Positions 11,481-26,089 of a stretch of DNA of 64,000 bases are shown here, piece by piece. Origin of the DNA: Amaranthus tricolor (Eukaryota > Streptophyta > Magnoliopsida > Caryophyllales > Amaranthaceae); contig NC_080057.1 in the NCBI RefSeq assembly GCF_026212465.1, positions 10,004,164 to 10,068,163 on the forward strand, given 5' to 3'. Every line of letters begins with the position of its first letter. Positions within the stretch are counted from its first letter, which is position 1. The notes under the pieces were generated by a model, which was not told where the DNA came from, did no database searches, and saw only the letters and a program-made list of their open reading frames with translations. The translations under genes were made by a program, and so were the position numbers.

Positions 11481-14400
11481 AACTTGGCACACAATACTAT
11501 TTGGTATATATTATTGTTTTGAAGTGGTTAGAATTGAAAATCATAGTCGTATGCTAAAAATTACGTGTTAAGTTGCGATTTTAAGGGTTTTTAAGCGCTT
11601 TTGGCACTTTTGCGCATAAAGTAGCTCAAACTTGGTATGTTTTGCACGAAACTTGGCACACAACACTAATTGGTATATATTATTGTGTTGAAGTGGTTAG
11701 AATTTAAAATCATAATCATATGCTGGAAATTACATGGTAAGTTGCGATTTTAAGGGTTTTTAAGCGCTTTTGGCGCTTTTGCGCATAAAGTAGCTCAAAC
11801 TTGGTTTGTTTTGCACGAAACTTGGCACCCAACACTATTTGGTATATATTATTGTGTTGAAGTTGTTAGAATTGAAAATCATGGTCGTATGCTAGAAATT
11901 ACGTGTTAAGTTACGATTTTATGCGTTTTTAAGCGCTTTTGGCACTTTTGCGCATAAAGTAACTAAAACTTGGTTTGTTTTGCACGAAACTTGGCACACA
12001 ACACTAATTGGTATATATTATTGTGTTGAAGTGGTTTGAATTGAAAATCATAGTCATATGCTGGAAATTACATGTTAAGTTGCGATTTTATGCGTTTTTA
12101 ATCGCTTTTGGCACTTTTGCGCATAAAGTAGCTCAACCTTGGTTTGTATTGCACGAAACATGGCACACAATACTATTTGGTATATATTATTGTGTTGAAG
12201 TGGTTAGAATTTAAAATCATAGTCTTATGCTAGAAATTACGTGTTAAGTTGCGATTTTAAGGGTTTTTAAGCGCTTTTGGCACTTTTGCGCATAAAGTAG
12301 CTCAAACTTGGTTTTTTTTGCACGAAACTTGGCACAAAAAACTATTTAGTATATATTATTGTGTTGAAGTGGTTAGAATTGAAAATCATAGTCGTATGTT
12401 AGAAATTACGTGTTAAGTTGCGATTTTAAGGGTTTTTAAGCTCTTTTGGCACTTTTGCGCATAAAGTAGCTCAAACTTGGTTTGTTTTGCACAAAACTTG
12501 GCACACAACACTATTTGGTATATATATTATTGTGTTGAAGTGCTTAGAATTGAATATCATAGTCATATGCTAGAAATTACATGTTAAGTTGCGATTTTAT
12601 GCGTTTTTAAGCGTTTTTGGTACTTTTACGCATAAAGTAGCTCACAAACTTGGTTTGTTTTGAACGAAACTTGGCACACAACACTATTTGGTATATATTA
12701 TTGTGCGGAAGTGATTAGAATTGAAAATCATAGTCGTATGCTAGAAATTACGTGTTAAGTTGCGATTTTAAGCGTTTTAAAGCGCTTTTGGCACTTTTGC
12801 GCATAAATTAACTCAAACTTGGTTTGTTTTGCACGAAACTTGGCAAACAATACTATTTGGTATATATTATTGTATTGAAGAGGTTAGAATTGAAAATCAT
12901 AGTCGTATGCTAGAAATTACGTGTTAAGTTGCTATTTTATGTGTTTTTAAGCGTTTTTGGCACTTTTGCGCATAAAGTAGCTCAAACTTGGTTTATTTTG
13001 CACGAAAGTTGGCATACAATAATATTTGGTATATACTATTGTGTTGAAGTGGATAAAATTGAAAATCATAGTCGTATACTAGAAATTACGTGTTAAGTTG
13101 CGATTTTATGCGTTTTTAAGCGTTTTTGGCACTTTTGCGCATAAAGTAACTCAAATTGGTTTGTTTTGTACGAAACTTGGCATACAATACTATTTGGTAT
13201 ATATTATTGTGTTGAAGTGGTTAAAATTGAAAATCATAGTCGTATACTAGAAATTACGTGTTAAGTTGCGATTTTATGCGTTTTTAATCGTTTTTGGCAC
13301 TTTTGCGCATAAAGTAGCTCAAACTTGGTTTGTTTTGCATGAAACTTGGCATACAATACTATTTGGTATATATTATTGTGTTGAAGTGGTTAAAATTGAA
13401 AATCATAGTCGTATACTAGAAATTACGTGTTAAATTGCGATTTTGTGCGTTTTTAAGCGCTTTTGGAACTTTTGCGCATAAAGTAGCTCAAACTTAGTTT
13501 CTTTTGCACGAAACTTGGCATACAATACTATTTGGTATATATTATTGTGTTGAAGTGGTTAAAATTGAAAATCATAGTCGTATGCTAGAAATTACGTGTT
13601 AAGTTGCGATTTTAAGGGTTTTTAAGCGCTTTTGGCATTTTTGCACATAAAGTAGCTCAAACTTGGTTTGTTTTGCACGAAGCTTGGCGCACAATACTAT
13701 TTGGTATATATTATTGTGTTAAAGTGGTTAGAATTGAAAATGATAGTCGTATGCTAGAAATTACGTGTTAAGTTGCTATTTTATGCGTTTTTAAGCGTTT
13801 TTGGCACTTTTGCGCATAAATTAACTCAAACTTGGTTTGTTTTGCACGAAACATGGCACACAATACTATTTGGTATATATTATTGTTTTGAAGTGGTTAA
13901 AATTGAAAATCATAGTCGTATGCTAGAAATTACGTGTTAAGTTGTGATTTTAAGGGTTTTTAAGCGCTTTTGGCACTTTTGCGCATAAAGTAGCTCAAAC
14001 ATGGTTTGTTTTGCACGAAACTTGGCACACAACACTAATTGGTATATTTTATTGTGTTGAAGTGGTTAGAATTTAAAATCATAATCATATGCTGGAAATT
14101 ACATCGTAAGTTGCGATTTTAAGGGTTTTTAAGCGCTTTTGGCGCTTTTGCGCATAAAGTAGCTCAAACTTGGTTTGTTTTGCACGAAACTTGGCACCCA
14201 ACACTATTTGGTATATATTATTGTGTTGAAGTTGTTAGAATTGAAAATCATGGTCGTATGCTAGAAATTACGTGTTAAGTTACGATTTTATGCGTTTTTA
14301 AGCGCTTTTGGCACTTTTGCGCATAAAGTAACTAAAACTTGGTTTGTTTTGCACGAAACTTGGCACACAACACTAATTGGTATATATTATTGTGTTGAAG

Positions 14401-17400
14401 TGGTTTGAATTGAAAATCATAGTCATATGCTGGAAATTACATGTTAAGTTGCGATTTTATGCGTTTTTAATCGCTTTTGGCACTTTTGCGCATAAAGTAG
14501 CTCAACCTTGGTTTGTATTGCACGAAACATGGCACACAATACTATTTGGTATATATTATTGTGTTGAAGTGGTTAGAATTTAAAATCATAGTCTTATGCT
14601 AGAAATTACGTGTTAAGTTGCGATTTTAAGGGTTTTTAAGCGCTTTTGGCACTTTTGCGCATAAAGTAGCTCAAACTTGGTTTTTTTTGCACGAAACTTG
14701 GCACAAAAAACTATTTAGTATATATTATTGTGTTGAAGTGGTTAGAATTGAAAATCATAGTCGTATGTTAGAAATTACGTGTTAAGTTGCGATTTTAAGG
14801 GTTTTTAAGCTCTTTTGGCACTTTTGCGCATAAAGTAGCTCAAACTTGGTTTGTTTTGCACAAAACTTGGCACACAACACTATTTGGTATATATATTATT
14901 GTGTTGAAGTGCTTAGAATTGAATATCATAGTCATATGCTAGAAATTACATGTTAAGTTGCGATTTTATGCGTTTTTAAGCGTTTTTGGTACTTTTACGC
15001 ATAAAGTAGCTCACAAACTTGGTTTGTTTTGAACGAAACTTGGCACACAACACTATTTGGTATATATTATTGTGCGGAAGTGATTAGAATTGAAAATCAT
15101 AGTCTTATGCTAGAAATTACGTGTTAAGTTGCGATTTTAAGCGTTTTAAAGCGCTTTTGGCACTTTTGCGCATAAATTAACTCAAACTTGGTTTGTTTTG
15201 CACGAAACTTGGCAAACAATACTATTTGGTATATATTATTGTATTGAAGAGGTTAGAATTGAAAATCATAGTCGTATGCTAAAAATTACGTGTTAAGTTG
15301 CTATTTTATGTGTTTTTAAGCGTTTTTGGCACTTTTGCGCATAAAGTAGCTCAAACTTGGTTTGTTTTGCACGAAAGTTGGCATACAATAATATTTGGTA
15401 TATACTATTGTGTTGAAGTGGATAAAATTGAAAATCATAGTCGTATACTAGAAATTACGTGTTAAGTTGCGATTTTATGCGTTTTTAAGCGTTTTTGGCA
15501 CTTTTGCGCATAAAGTAACTCAAATTGGTTTGTTTTGTACGAAACTTGGCATACAATACTATTTGGTATATATTATTGTGTTGAAGTGGTTAAAATTGAA
15601 AATCATAGTCGTATACTAGAAATTACGTGTTAAGTTGCGATTTTATGCGTTTTTAATCGTTTTTGGCACTTTTGCGCATAAAGTAGCTCAAACTTGGTTT
15701 GTTTTGCATGAAACTTGGCATACAATACTATTTGGTATATATTATTGTGTTGAAGTGGTTAAAATTGAAAATCATAGTCGTATACTAGAAATTACGTGTT
15801 AAATTGCGATTTTGTGCGTTTTTAAGCGCTTTTGGAACTTTTGCGCATAAAGTAGCTCAAACTTAGTTTCTTTTGCACGAAACTTGGCATACAATACTAT
15901 TTGGTATATATTATTGTGTTGAAGTGGTTAAAATTGAAAATCATAGTCGTATGCTAGAAATTACGTGTTAAGTTGCGATTTTAAGGGTTTTTAAGCGCTT
16001 TTGGCATTTTTGCACATAAAGTAGCTCAAACTTGGTTTGTTTTGCACGAAGCTTGGCGCACAATACTATTTGGTATATATTATTGTGTTAAAGTGGTTAG
16101 AATTGAAAATGATAGTCGTATGCTAGAAATTACGTGTTAAGTTGCTATTTTATGCGTTTTTAAGCGTTTTTGGCACTTTTGCGCATAAATTAACTCAAAC
16201 TTGGTTTGTTTTGCACGAAACATGGCACACAATACTATTTGGTATATATTATTGTTTTGAAGTGGTTAAAATTGAAAATCATAGTCGTATGCTAGAAATT
16301 ACGTGTTAAGTTGCGATTTTAAGAGTTTTTAAGCGCTTTTGGCACTTTTGCGCATAAAGTAGCTCAAACATGGTTTGTTTTGCACCAAACTTGGCACACA
16401 ACACTAATTGGTATATATTATTGTGTTGAAGTGGTTAGAATTTAAAATCATAATCATATGCTGGAAATTACATGGTAAGTTGCGATTTTAAGGGTTTTTT
16501 AAGCGCTTTTGGCGCTTTTGCGCATAAAGTAGCTCAAACTTGGTTTGTTTTGCACGAAACTTGGCACCCAACACTATTTGGTATATATTATTGTGTTGAA
16601 GTTGTTAGAATTGAAAATCATGGTCGTATGCTAGAAATTACGTGTTAAGTTACGATTTTATGCGTTTTTAAGCGCTTTTGGCACTTTTGCGCATAAAGTA
16701 ACTAAAACTTGGTTTGTTTTGCACGAAACTTGGCACACAACACTAATTGGTATATATTATTGTGTTGAAGTGGTTTGAATTGAAAATCATAGTCATATGC
16801 TGGAAATTACATGTTAAGTTGCGATTTTATGCGTTTTTAATCGCTTTTGGCACTTTTGCGCATAAAGTAGCTCAACCTTGGTTTGTATTGCACGAAACAT
16901 GGCACACAATACTATTTAGTATATATTATTGTGTTGAAGTGGTTAGAATTTAAAATCATAGTCTTATGCTAGAAATTACGTGTTAAGTTGCGATTTTAAG
17001 GGTTTTTAAGCGCTTTTGGCACTTTTGCGCATAAAGTAGCTCAAACTTGGTTTTTTTTGTACGAAACTTGGCACAAAAAACTATTTAGTATATATTATTG
17101 TGTTGAAGTGGTTAGAATTGAAAATCATAGTCGTATGTTAGAAATTACGTGTTAAGTTGCGATTTTAAGGGTTTTTAAGCGCTTTTGGCACTTTTGCGCA
17201 TAAAGTAGCTCAAACTTGGTTTGTTTTGCACAAAACTTGGCACACAACACTATTTGCTATATATATTATTGTGTTGAAGTGCATAGAATTGAATATCATA
17301 GTCATATGCTAGAAATTACATGTTAAGTTGCGATTTTATGCGTTTTTAAGCGTTTTTGGTACTTTTACGCATAAAGTAGCTCACAAACTTGGTTTGTTTT

Positions 17401-18488
17401 GAACGAAACTTGGCACACAACACTATTTGGTATATATTATTGTGCGGAAGTGATTAGAATTGAAAATCATAGTCGTATGCTAGAAATTACGTGTTAAGTT
17501 GCGATTTTAAGCGTTTTAAAGCGCTTTTGGCACTTTTGCGCATAAATTAACTCAAACTTGGTTTGTTTTGCACGAAACTTGGCAAACAATACTATTTGGT
17601 ATATATTATTGTATTGAAGAGGTTAGAATTGAAAATCATAGTCGTATGCTAGAAATTACGTGTTAAGTTGCTATTTTATGTGTTTTTAAGCGTTTTTGGC
17701 ACTTTTGCGCATAAAGTAGCTCAAACTTGGTTTGTTTTGCACGCAAGTTGGCATACAATAATATTTGGTATATACTATTGTGTTGAAGTGGATAAAATTG
17801 AAAATCATAGTCGTATACTAGAAATTACGTGTTAAGTTGCGATTTTATGCGTTTTTAAGCGTTTTTGGCACTTTTGCGCATAAAGTAACTCAAATTGGTT
17901 TGTTTTGTACGAAACTTGGCATACAATACTATTTGGGTATATATTATTGTGTTGAAGTGGTTAAAATTGAAAATCATAGTCGTATACTAGAAATTACGTG
18001 TTAAGTTGCGATTTTATGCGTTTTTAATCGTTTTTGGCACTTTTGCGCATAAAGTAGCTCAAACTTGGTTTGTTTTGCATGAAACTTGGCATACAATACT
18101 ATTTGGTATATATTATTGTGTTGAAGTGGTTAAAATTGAAAATCATAGGTCGTATACTAGAAATTACGTGTTAAATTGCGATTTTGTGCGTTTTTAAGCG
18201 CTTTTGGAACTTTTGCGCATAAAGTAGCTCAAACTTAGTTTCTTTTGCACGAAACTTGGCATACAATACTATTTGGTATATATTATTGTGTTGAAGTGGT
18301 TAAAATTGAAAATCATAGTCGTATGCTAGAAATTACGTGTTAAGTTGCGATTTTAAGGGTTTTTAAGCGCTTTTGGCATTTTTGCACATAAAGTAGCTCA
18401 AACTTGGTTTGTTTTGCACGAAGCTTGGCGCACAATACTATTTGGTATATATTATTGTGTTAAAGTGGTTAGAATTGAAAATGATAGT
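11480..18488 (+). repeat. 2.37-kb, 14-monomer higher-order repeat, three tandem copies
   Basis: Several subtype markers recur at 2369-2372 bp. One monomer pair is repeated at 12008, 14377 and 16747 with almost no change. The variant CGTGTTAAATTGCG occurs at 13426, 15795 and 18167. A TA insertion giving GTATATATATTATTG appears near 12520, 14890 and 17260. The spacing equals 14 monomers. Approximate copy limits are 11480-13850, 13850-16220 and 16220-18488; the third copy breaks off near 18489. Copy-to-copy difference is a few bases per kilobase by eye, far below the difference between neighbouring monomers, which is the defining mark of a higher-order repeat. Confidence 0.92.
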
Positions 18489-19440
18489 CGTATGCTAGAA
18501 ATTACATGTTAAATTGTGATTTTATGCGTTTTTAAGCGTTTTTGGCACTTTTACGCATAAAGTAGCTCACAAACTTGGTTTGTTTTGAACGAAACTCGGC
18601 ACACAACACTATTTGGTATATATTATTGTGCTGAAGTGGTTAGAATTGAAAATCATAGTTGTATGCTAGAAATTACGTGTTAAGTTGCGATTTTAAGGGT
18701 TTTTAAGCGCTTTTGGCACTTTTGCGCATAAATTAACTCAAACTTGGTTTGTTTTGCACGAAACATGGCACGCAACACTATTTGGTATATATTATTGTGT
18801 TGAAGTGGTTAGAATTGAAAATCATAGTCGTATGCTAGAAATTACGTGTTAAGTTGCGATTTTAAGGGTTTTTAAGCGCTTTTGGCACTTTTGCGCATAA
18901 AGTAGCTCAAACTTGGTTTGTTTTGCACGAAACTTGGCACACAACACTAATTGGTATATATTATTGTGTTGAAGTGGTTAGAATTTAAAATCATAATCAT
19001 ATGCTGGAAATTACATGGTAAGTTGCGATTTTAAGGGTTTTTAAGCGCTTTTGGCACTTTTGCGCATAAAGTAGCTCACAAACTTGGTTTGATTTGCATG
19101 AAATTTGGCACACAACACTAATTGGTATATACTATTGTATTGAAGTTGTTAGAATTGAAAATCATGGTCGTATGCTAGAAATTACGTGTTAAGTTATGAT
19201 TTTAAGGTTTTTTAAGCGCTTTTGACACTTTTGCGCATAGAGTAACTAAAACTTGGTTTGTTCTGCACGAAACTTGGTACACAACACTAATTGGTATATA
19301 TTTTTGTGTTGAAGTGGTTAGAATTGAAAATCTTAGTCATATGCTGGAAATTACATGTTAAGTTGCGATTTTATGCGTTTTTAAGCGCTTTTGGCACTTT
19401 TGCGCATAAAGTAGCTAAAACTTGGTTTGTTTTGCACGAA
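18489..19440 (+). repeat. Satellite segment interrupting the 14-monomer HOR
   Basis: At about 18489 the third 14-monomer copy stops matching. It is replaced by monomers resembling 1950-2470, with the same run of CATGTTAA, TACGCATAAAG, CTCACAAACTT and CTCGGCAC variants. From about 19060 to 19440 it matches 11095-11465. The next higher-order copy then begins. The marker spacing across this region rises from 2370 to 3221 bp, that is from 14 to 19 monomers. No non-satellite sequence is present, so this is an exchange within the family and not a foreign insertion. Confidence 0.8.
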
Positions 19441-22400
19441 ACTTGGCACACAATACTATTTGGTATATATTATTGTTTTGAAGTGGTTAGAATTGAAAAT
19501 CATAGTCGTATGCTAAAAATTACGTGTTAAGTTGCGATTTTAGGGGTTTTTAAGCGCTTTTGGCACTTTTGCGCATAAAGTAGCTCAAACTTGGTATGTT
19601 TTGCACGAAACTTGGCACACAACACTAATTGGTATATATTATTGTGTTGAAGTGGTTAGAATTTAAAATCATAATCATATGCTGGAAATTACATGGTAAG
19701 TTGCGATTTTAAGGGTTTTTTAAGCGCTTTTGGCACTTTTGCGCATAAAGTAGCTCAAACTTGGTTTGTTTTGCACGAAACTTGGCACCCAACACTATTT
19801 GGTATATATTATTGTGTTGAAATTGTTAGAATTGAAAATCATGGTCGTATGCTAGAAATTACGTGTTAAGTTACGATTTTATGCGTTTTTAAGCGCTTTT
19901 GGCACTTTTGCGCATAAAGTAACTAAAACTTGGTTTGTTTTGCACGAAACTTGGCACACAACACTAATTGGTATATATTATTGTGTTGAAGTGGTTTGAA
20001 TTGAAAATCATAGTCATATGCTGGAAATTACATGTTAAGTTGCGATTTTATGCGTTTTTAATCGCTTTTGGCACTTTTGCGCATAAAGTAGCTCAACCTT
20101 GGTTTGTATTGCACGAAACATGGCACACAATACTATTTGGTATATATTATTGTGTTGAAGTGGTTAGAATTTAAAATCATAGTCTTATGCTAGAAATTAC
20201 GTGTTAAGTTGCGATTTTAAGGGTTTTTAAGCGCTTTTGGCACTTTTGCGCATAAAGTAGCTCAAACTTGTTTTTTTTTTGCACGAAACTTGGCACAAAA
20301 AACTATTTAGTATATATTATTGTGTTGAAGTGGTTAGAATTGAAAATCATAGTCGTATGTTAGAAATTACGTGTTAAGTTGCGAGTTTAAGGGTTTTTAA
20401 GCGCTTTTGGCACTTTTGCGCATAAAGTAGCTCAAACTTGGTTTGTTTTGCACAAAACTTGGCACACAACACTATTTGGTATATATATTATTGTGTTCAA
20501 GTGCTTAGCATTGAATATCATAGTCATATGCTAGAAATTACATGTTAAGTTGCGATTTTATGCGTTTTTTAAGCGTTTTTGGCACTTTTACGCATAAAGT
20601 AGCTCACAAACTTGGTTTGTTTTGAACGAAACTTGGCACACAACACTATTTGGTATATATTATTGTGCGGAAGTGATTAGAATTGAAAATCATAGTCGTA
20701 TGCTAGAAATTACGTGTTAAGTTGCGATTTTAAGCGTTTTAAAGCGCTTTTGGCACTTTTGCGCATAAATTAACTCAAACTTGGTTTGTTTTGCACGAAA
20801 CTTGGCAAACAATACTATTTGGTATATATTATTGTGTTGAAGTGGTTAGAATTGAAAATCATAGTCGTATGCTAGAAATTACGTGTTAAGTTGCTATTTT
20901 ATGTGTTTTTAAGCGTTTTTGGCACTTTTGCGCATAAAGTAGCTCAAACTTGGTTTGTTTTGCACGAAAGTTGGCATACAATAATATTTGGTATATACTA
21001 TTGTGTTGAAGTGGATAAAATTAAAAATCATAGTCGTATACTAGAAATTACGTGTTAAGTTGCGATTTTATGCGTTTTTAAGCGTTTTTGGCACTTTTGC
21101 GCATAAAGTAACTCAAATTGGTTTGTTTTGTACGAAACTTGGCATACAATACTATTTGGTATATATTATTGTGTTGAAGTGGTTAAAATTGAAAATCATA
21201 GTCGTATACTAGAAATTACGTGTTAAGTTGCGATTTTATGCGTTTTTAATCGTTTTTGGCACTTTTGCGCATAAAGTAGCTCAAACTTGGTTTGTTTTGC
21301 ATGAAACTTGGCATACAATACTATTTGGTATATATTATTGTGTTGAAGTGGTTAAAATTGAAAATCATAGTCGTATACTAGAAATTACGTGTTAAATTGC
21401 GATTTTGTGCGTTTTGAAGCGCTTTTGGAACTTTTGCGCATAAAGTAGCTCAAACTTAGTTTCTTTTGCACGAAACTTGGCATACAATACTATTTGGTAT
21501 ATATTATTGGGTTGAAGTGGTTAAAATTGAAAATCATAGTCGTATGCTAGAAATTACGTGTTAAGTTGCGATTTTAAGGGTTTTTAAGCGCTTTTGGCAT
21601 TTTTGCACATAAAGTAGCTCAAACTTGGTTTGTTTTTCACGAAGCTTGGCGCACAATACTATTTGGTATATATTATTGTGTTAAAGTGGTTAGAATTGAA
21701 AATGATAGTCGTATGCTAGAAATTACGTGTTAAGTTGCTATTTTATGCGTTTTTAAGCGTTTTTGGCACTTTTGCGCATAAAGCAGCTAAAACTTGGTTT
21801 GTTTTGCACGAAACTTGGCACACAATACTATTTGGTATATATTATTGTTTTGAAGTGGTTAGAATTGAAAATCATAGTCATATGCTAGAAATTACATGTT
21901 AAGTTGCGATTTTATGCGTTTTTAAGCGTTTTTGGCACTTTTACGCATAAAGTAGCTCACAAACTTTGTTTGTTTTGAACGAAACTTGGCACACAACACT
22001 ATTTGGTATATATTATTGTGCTGAAGTTATTAGAATTGAAAATCATAGTCGTATGCTAGAAATTACGTGTTAAGTTGCGATTTTAAGGGTTTTAAAGCGC
22101 TTTTGGCACTTTTGCGCATAAATTAACTCAAACTTGGTTTGTTTTGCACGAAACTTAGCAAACAACACTGTTTGGTATATATTATTGTGTTGAAGTGGTT
22201 AGAATAGAAAATCATAGTCGTATGCTAGAAATTACGTGTTAAGTTGCTATTTTATGCGTTTTTAAGCGTTTTTTGGCACTTTTGCGCATAAAGTAGCTCA
22301 AACTTGGTTTGTTTTGCACGAAACTTGGCATACAATACTATTTGGTATATATTATTGTGTTGAAGTGGTTAAAATTGAAAATCATAGTCGTATACTAGAA

Positions 22401-24800
22401 ATAATGTGTTAAGTTGCGATTTTATGCGTTTTTAAGCGCTTTTGGCACTTTTGCGCATAAAGTAACTAAAACTTGGTTTGTTTTGCACGAAACTTGGCAC
22501 ACAACACTAATTGGTATATATTATTGTGTTGAAGTGGTTTGAATTGAAAATCATAGTCATATGCTGGAAATTACATGTTAAGTTGCGATTTTATGCGTTT
22601 TTAATCGCTTTTGGCACTTTTGCGCATAAAGTAGCTCAACCTTGGTTTGTATTGCACGAAACATGGCACACAATACTATTTGGTATATATTATTGTGTTG
22701 AAGTGGTTAGAATTTAAAATCATAGTCGTATGTTAGAAATTACGTGTTAAGTTGCGAGTTTAAGGGTTTTAAGCGCTTTTGGCACTTTTGCGCATAAAGT
22801 AGCTCAAACTTGGGTTTGTTTTGCACAAAACTTGGCACACAACACTATTTGGTATATATATTATTGTGTTGAAGTGCTTAGCATTGAATATCATAGTCAT
22901 ATGCTAGAAATTACATGTTAAGTTGCGATTTTATGCGTTTTTAAGCGTTTTTGGCACTTTTACGCATAAAGTAGCTCACAAACTTGGTTTGTTTTGAACG
23001 AAACTTGGCACACAACACTATTTGGTATATATTATTGTGCGGAAGTGATTAGAATTGAAAATCATAGTCGTATGCTAGAAATTACGTGTTAAGTTGCGAT
23101 TTTAAGCGTTTTAAAGCGCTTTTGGCACTTTTGCGCATAAATTAACTCAAACTTGGTTTGTTTTGCACGAAACTTGGCAAACAATACTATTTGGTATATA
23201 TTATTGTGTTGAAGTGGTTAGAATTGAAAATCATAGTCGTATGCTAGAAATTACGTGTTAAGTTGCTATTTTATGTGTTTTTAAGCGTTTTTGGCACTTT
23301 GCGCATAAAGTAGCTCAAACTTGGTTTGTTTTGCACGAAAGTTGGCATACAATAATATTTGGTATATACTATTGTGTTGAAGTGGATAAAATTAAAAATC
23401 ATAGTCGTATACTAGAAATTACGTGTTAAGTTGCGATTTTATGCGTTTTTAAGCGTTTTTTGGCACTTTTGCGCATAAAGTAACTCAAATTGGTTTGTTT
23501 TGTACGAAACTTGGCATACAATACTATTTGGTATATATTATTGTGTTGAAGTGGTTAAAATTGAAAAATCATAGTCGTATACTAGAAATTACGTGTTAAG
23601 TTGCGATTTTATGCGTTTTTAATCGTTTTTGGCACTTTTGCGCATAAAGTAGCTCAAACTTGGTTTGTTTTGCATGAAACTTGGCATACAATACTATTTG
23701 GTATATATTATTGTGTTGAAGTGGTTAAAATTGAAAATCATAGTCGTATACTAGAAATTACGTGTTAAATTGCGATTTTTGTGCGTTTTTAAGCGCTTTT
23801 GGAACTTTTGCGCATAAAGTAGCTCAAACTTAGTTTCTTTTGCACGAAACTTGGCATACAATACTATTTGGTATATATTATTGTGTTGAAGTGGTTAAAT
23901 TTGAAAATCATAGTCGTATGCTAGAAATTACGTGTTAAGTTGCGATTTTAAGGGTTTTTAAGCGCTTTTGGCATTTTTGCACATAAAGTACTCAAACTTG
24001 GTTTGTTTTGCACGAAGCTTGGCGCACAATACTATTGGTATATATTATTGTGTTAAAGTGGTTATAATTGAAAATGATAGTCGTATGCTAGAAATTACGT
24101 GTTAAGTTGCTATTTTATGCGTTTTTAAGCGTTTTTGGCACTTTTGCGCATAAAGCAGCTAAAACTTGGTTTGTTTTGCACGAAACTTGGCACACAATAC
24201 TATTTGGTATATATTATTGTTTTGAAGTGGTTAGAATTGAAAATCATAGTCATATGCTAGAAATTACATGTTAAGTTGCGATTTTATGCGTTTTTAAGCG
24301 TTTTTGGCACTTTTACGCATAAAGTAGCTCACAAACTTTGTTTTGTTTTGAACGAAACTTGGCACACAACACTATTTGGTATATATTATTGTGCTGAAGT
24401 TATTAGAATTGAAAATCATAGTCGTATGCTAGAAATTACGTGTTAAGTTGCGATTTTAAGGGTTTTAAAGCGCTTTTGGCACTTTTGCGCATAAATTAAC
24501 TCAAACTTGGTTTGTTTTGCACGAAACTTAGCAAACAACACTGTTTGGTATATATTATTGTGTTGAAGTGGTTAGAATAGAAAATCATAGTCGTATGCTA
24601 GAAAATTACGTGTTAAGTTGCTATTTTATGCGTTTTTAAGCGTTTTTTGGCACCTTTTGCGCATAAACTAGCTCAAACTTGGTTTGTTTTGCACGAAAGT
24701 TGGCATACAATACTATTTGGTATATATTATTGTGTTGAAGTGGTTAAAATTGAAAATCATAGTCGTATACTAGAAATAATGTGTTAAGTTGCCATTTTAT
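19440..24800 (+). repeat. Two further, rearranged copies of the 14-monomer HOR
   Basis: Markers shared with 11480-18488 recur here. The repeated monomer pair is at 19968 and 22511 (spacing 2543 bp, 15 monomers), and CGTGTTAAATTGCG is at 21388 and 23761 (spacing 2373 bp, 14 monomers). Both copies end with the marker CATAAAGCAGCTAAAAC at 21777 and 24150. That marker is otherwise found at 6237, and the matching monomers extend for about four units from 6190. These copies are therefore chimeras of the 14-monomer unit and the older left-hand stretch. The two different spacings show that one or more monomers were gained or lost inside the second copy, near 22420. Confidence 0.82.
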
Positions 24801-26089
24801 GCGTTTTTTAAGCGTTTTTGGCACTTTTGCGCATAAAGTAGCTCAAACTTGGTTTGTTTTGCACGAAACTTGGCACACAACACTAATTGGTATATATTAT
24901 TGTGTTGAAGTGGTTAGAATTTAAAATCATAGTCGTATACTAGAAAATTACGTGTTAAGTTGCGATTTTAAGGGTTTTTAAGCGCTTTTGGCACTTTTGC
25001 GCATAAAGTAGCTCAAACTTGGTTTGTTTTGAACGAAACTTGGCAGACAACACTATTTGGTATATATTATTGTGCGGAAGTGATTAGAATTAAAAATCAT
25101 AGTCGTATGCTAGAAATTACGTGTTAAGTTGCGATTTTAAGGGTTTTAAAGCGCTTTTGGCACTTTTGCGCATAAATTAACTCAAACTTGGTTTGTTTTG
25201 CACGAAACTTGGCAAATAACACTATTTGGTATATATTATTGTGTTGAAGTGGTTAGAATTGAAAATCATAGTCGTATGCTAGAAATTACGTGTTAAGTGC
25301 TATTTTTATGCGTTTTTAAGCGTTTTGGCACTTTTGCGCATAAAGTAGCTCAAACTTGGTTTGTTTTGCACGAAAGTTGGCATACAATAATATTTGGTAT
25401 ATACTATTGTGTTGAAGTGGTTAAAATTGAAAATCATAGTCGTATACTAGAAATTACGTGTTAAGTTGCGATTTTATGCGTTTTTAAGCGTTTTTGGCAC
25501 TTTTGCGCATAAAGTAGCTCAAATTGGTTTGTTTTGCACGAAACTTGGCATACAATACTATTTGGTATATATTATTGTGTTGAAGTGGTTAAATTTGAAA
25601 ATCATAGTCGTATACTAGAAATTACGTGTTAAGTTGCGATTTTATGCGTTTTTAAGCGTTTTTGGCACTTTTGCGCATAAAGTAGCTCAAACTTGGTTTG
25701 TTTTGCACGAAACTTGGCATACAATACTATTTGGTATATATTATTGTGTTGAAGTGGTTAGAATAGAAAATCATAGTCGTATGCTAGAAATTACGTGTTA
25801 AGTTGCTATTTTATGCGTTTTTAAGCGTTTTTGGCACTTTTGCGCATAAAGTAGCTCAAACTTGGTTTGTTTTGCACGAAACTTGGCATACAATACTATT
25901 TGGTATATATTATTGTGTTGAAGTGGTTAAAATTGAAAATCATAGTCGTATACTAGAAATTACGTGTTAAATTGCGATTTTGTGCGTTTTTTAAGCTCTT
26001 TTGGAACTTTTGCGCATAAAGTAGCTCAAACTTAGTTTCTTTTGCACGAAACTTGGCATACAATACTATTTGGTATATATTATTGTGTT

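Noticed and set aside
12008..12214. A 68-residue reading frame repeated at 14377, 16747, 19968 and 22511
   Set aside because: It is a translation of about 1.2 satellite monomers and recurs only because the HOR recurs. The 169-bp period shifts the frame by one at each monomer, no ribosome-binding or splice context is seen, and the same peptide motif appears in different frames along the array.
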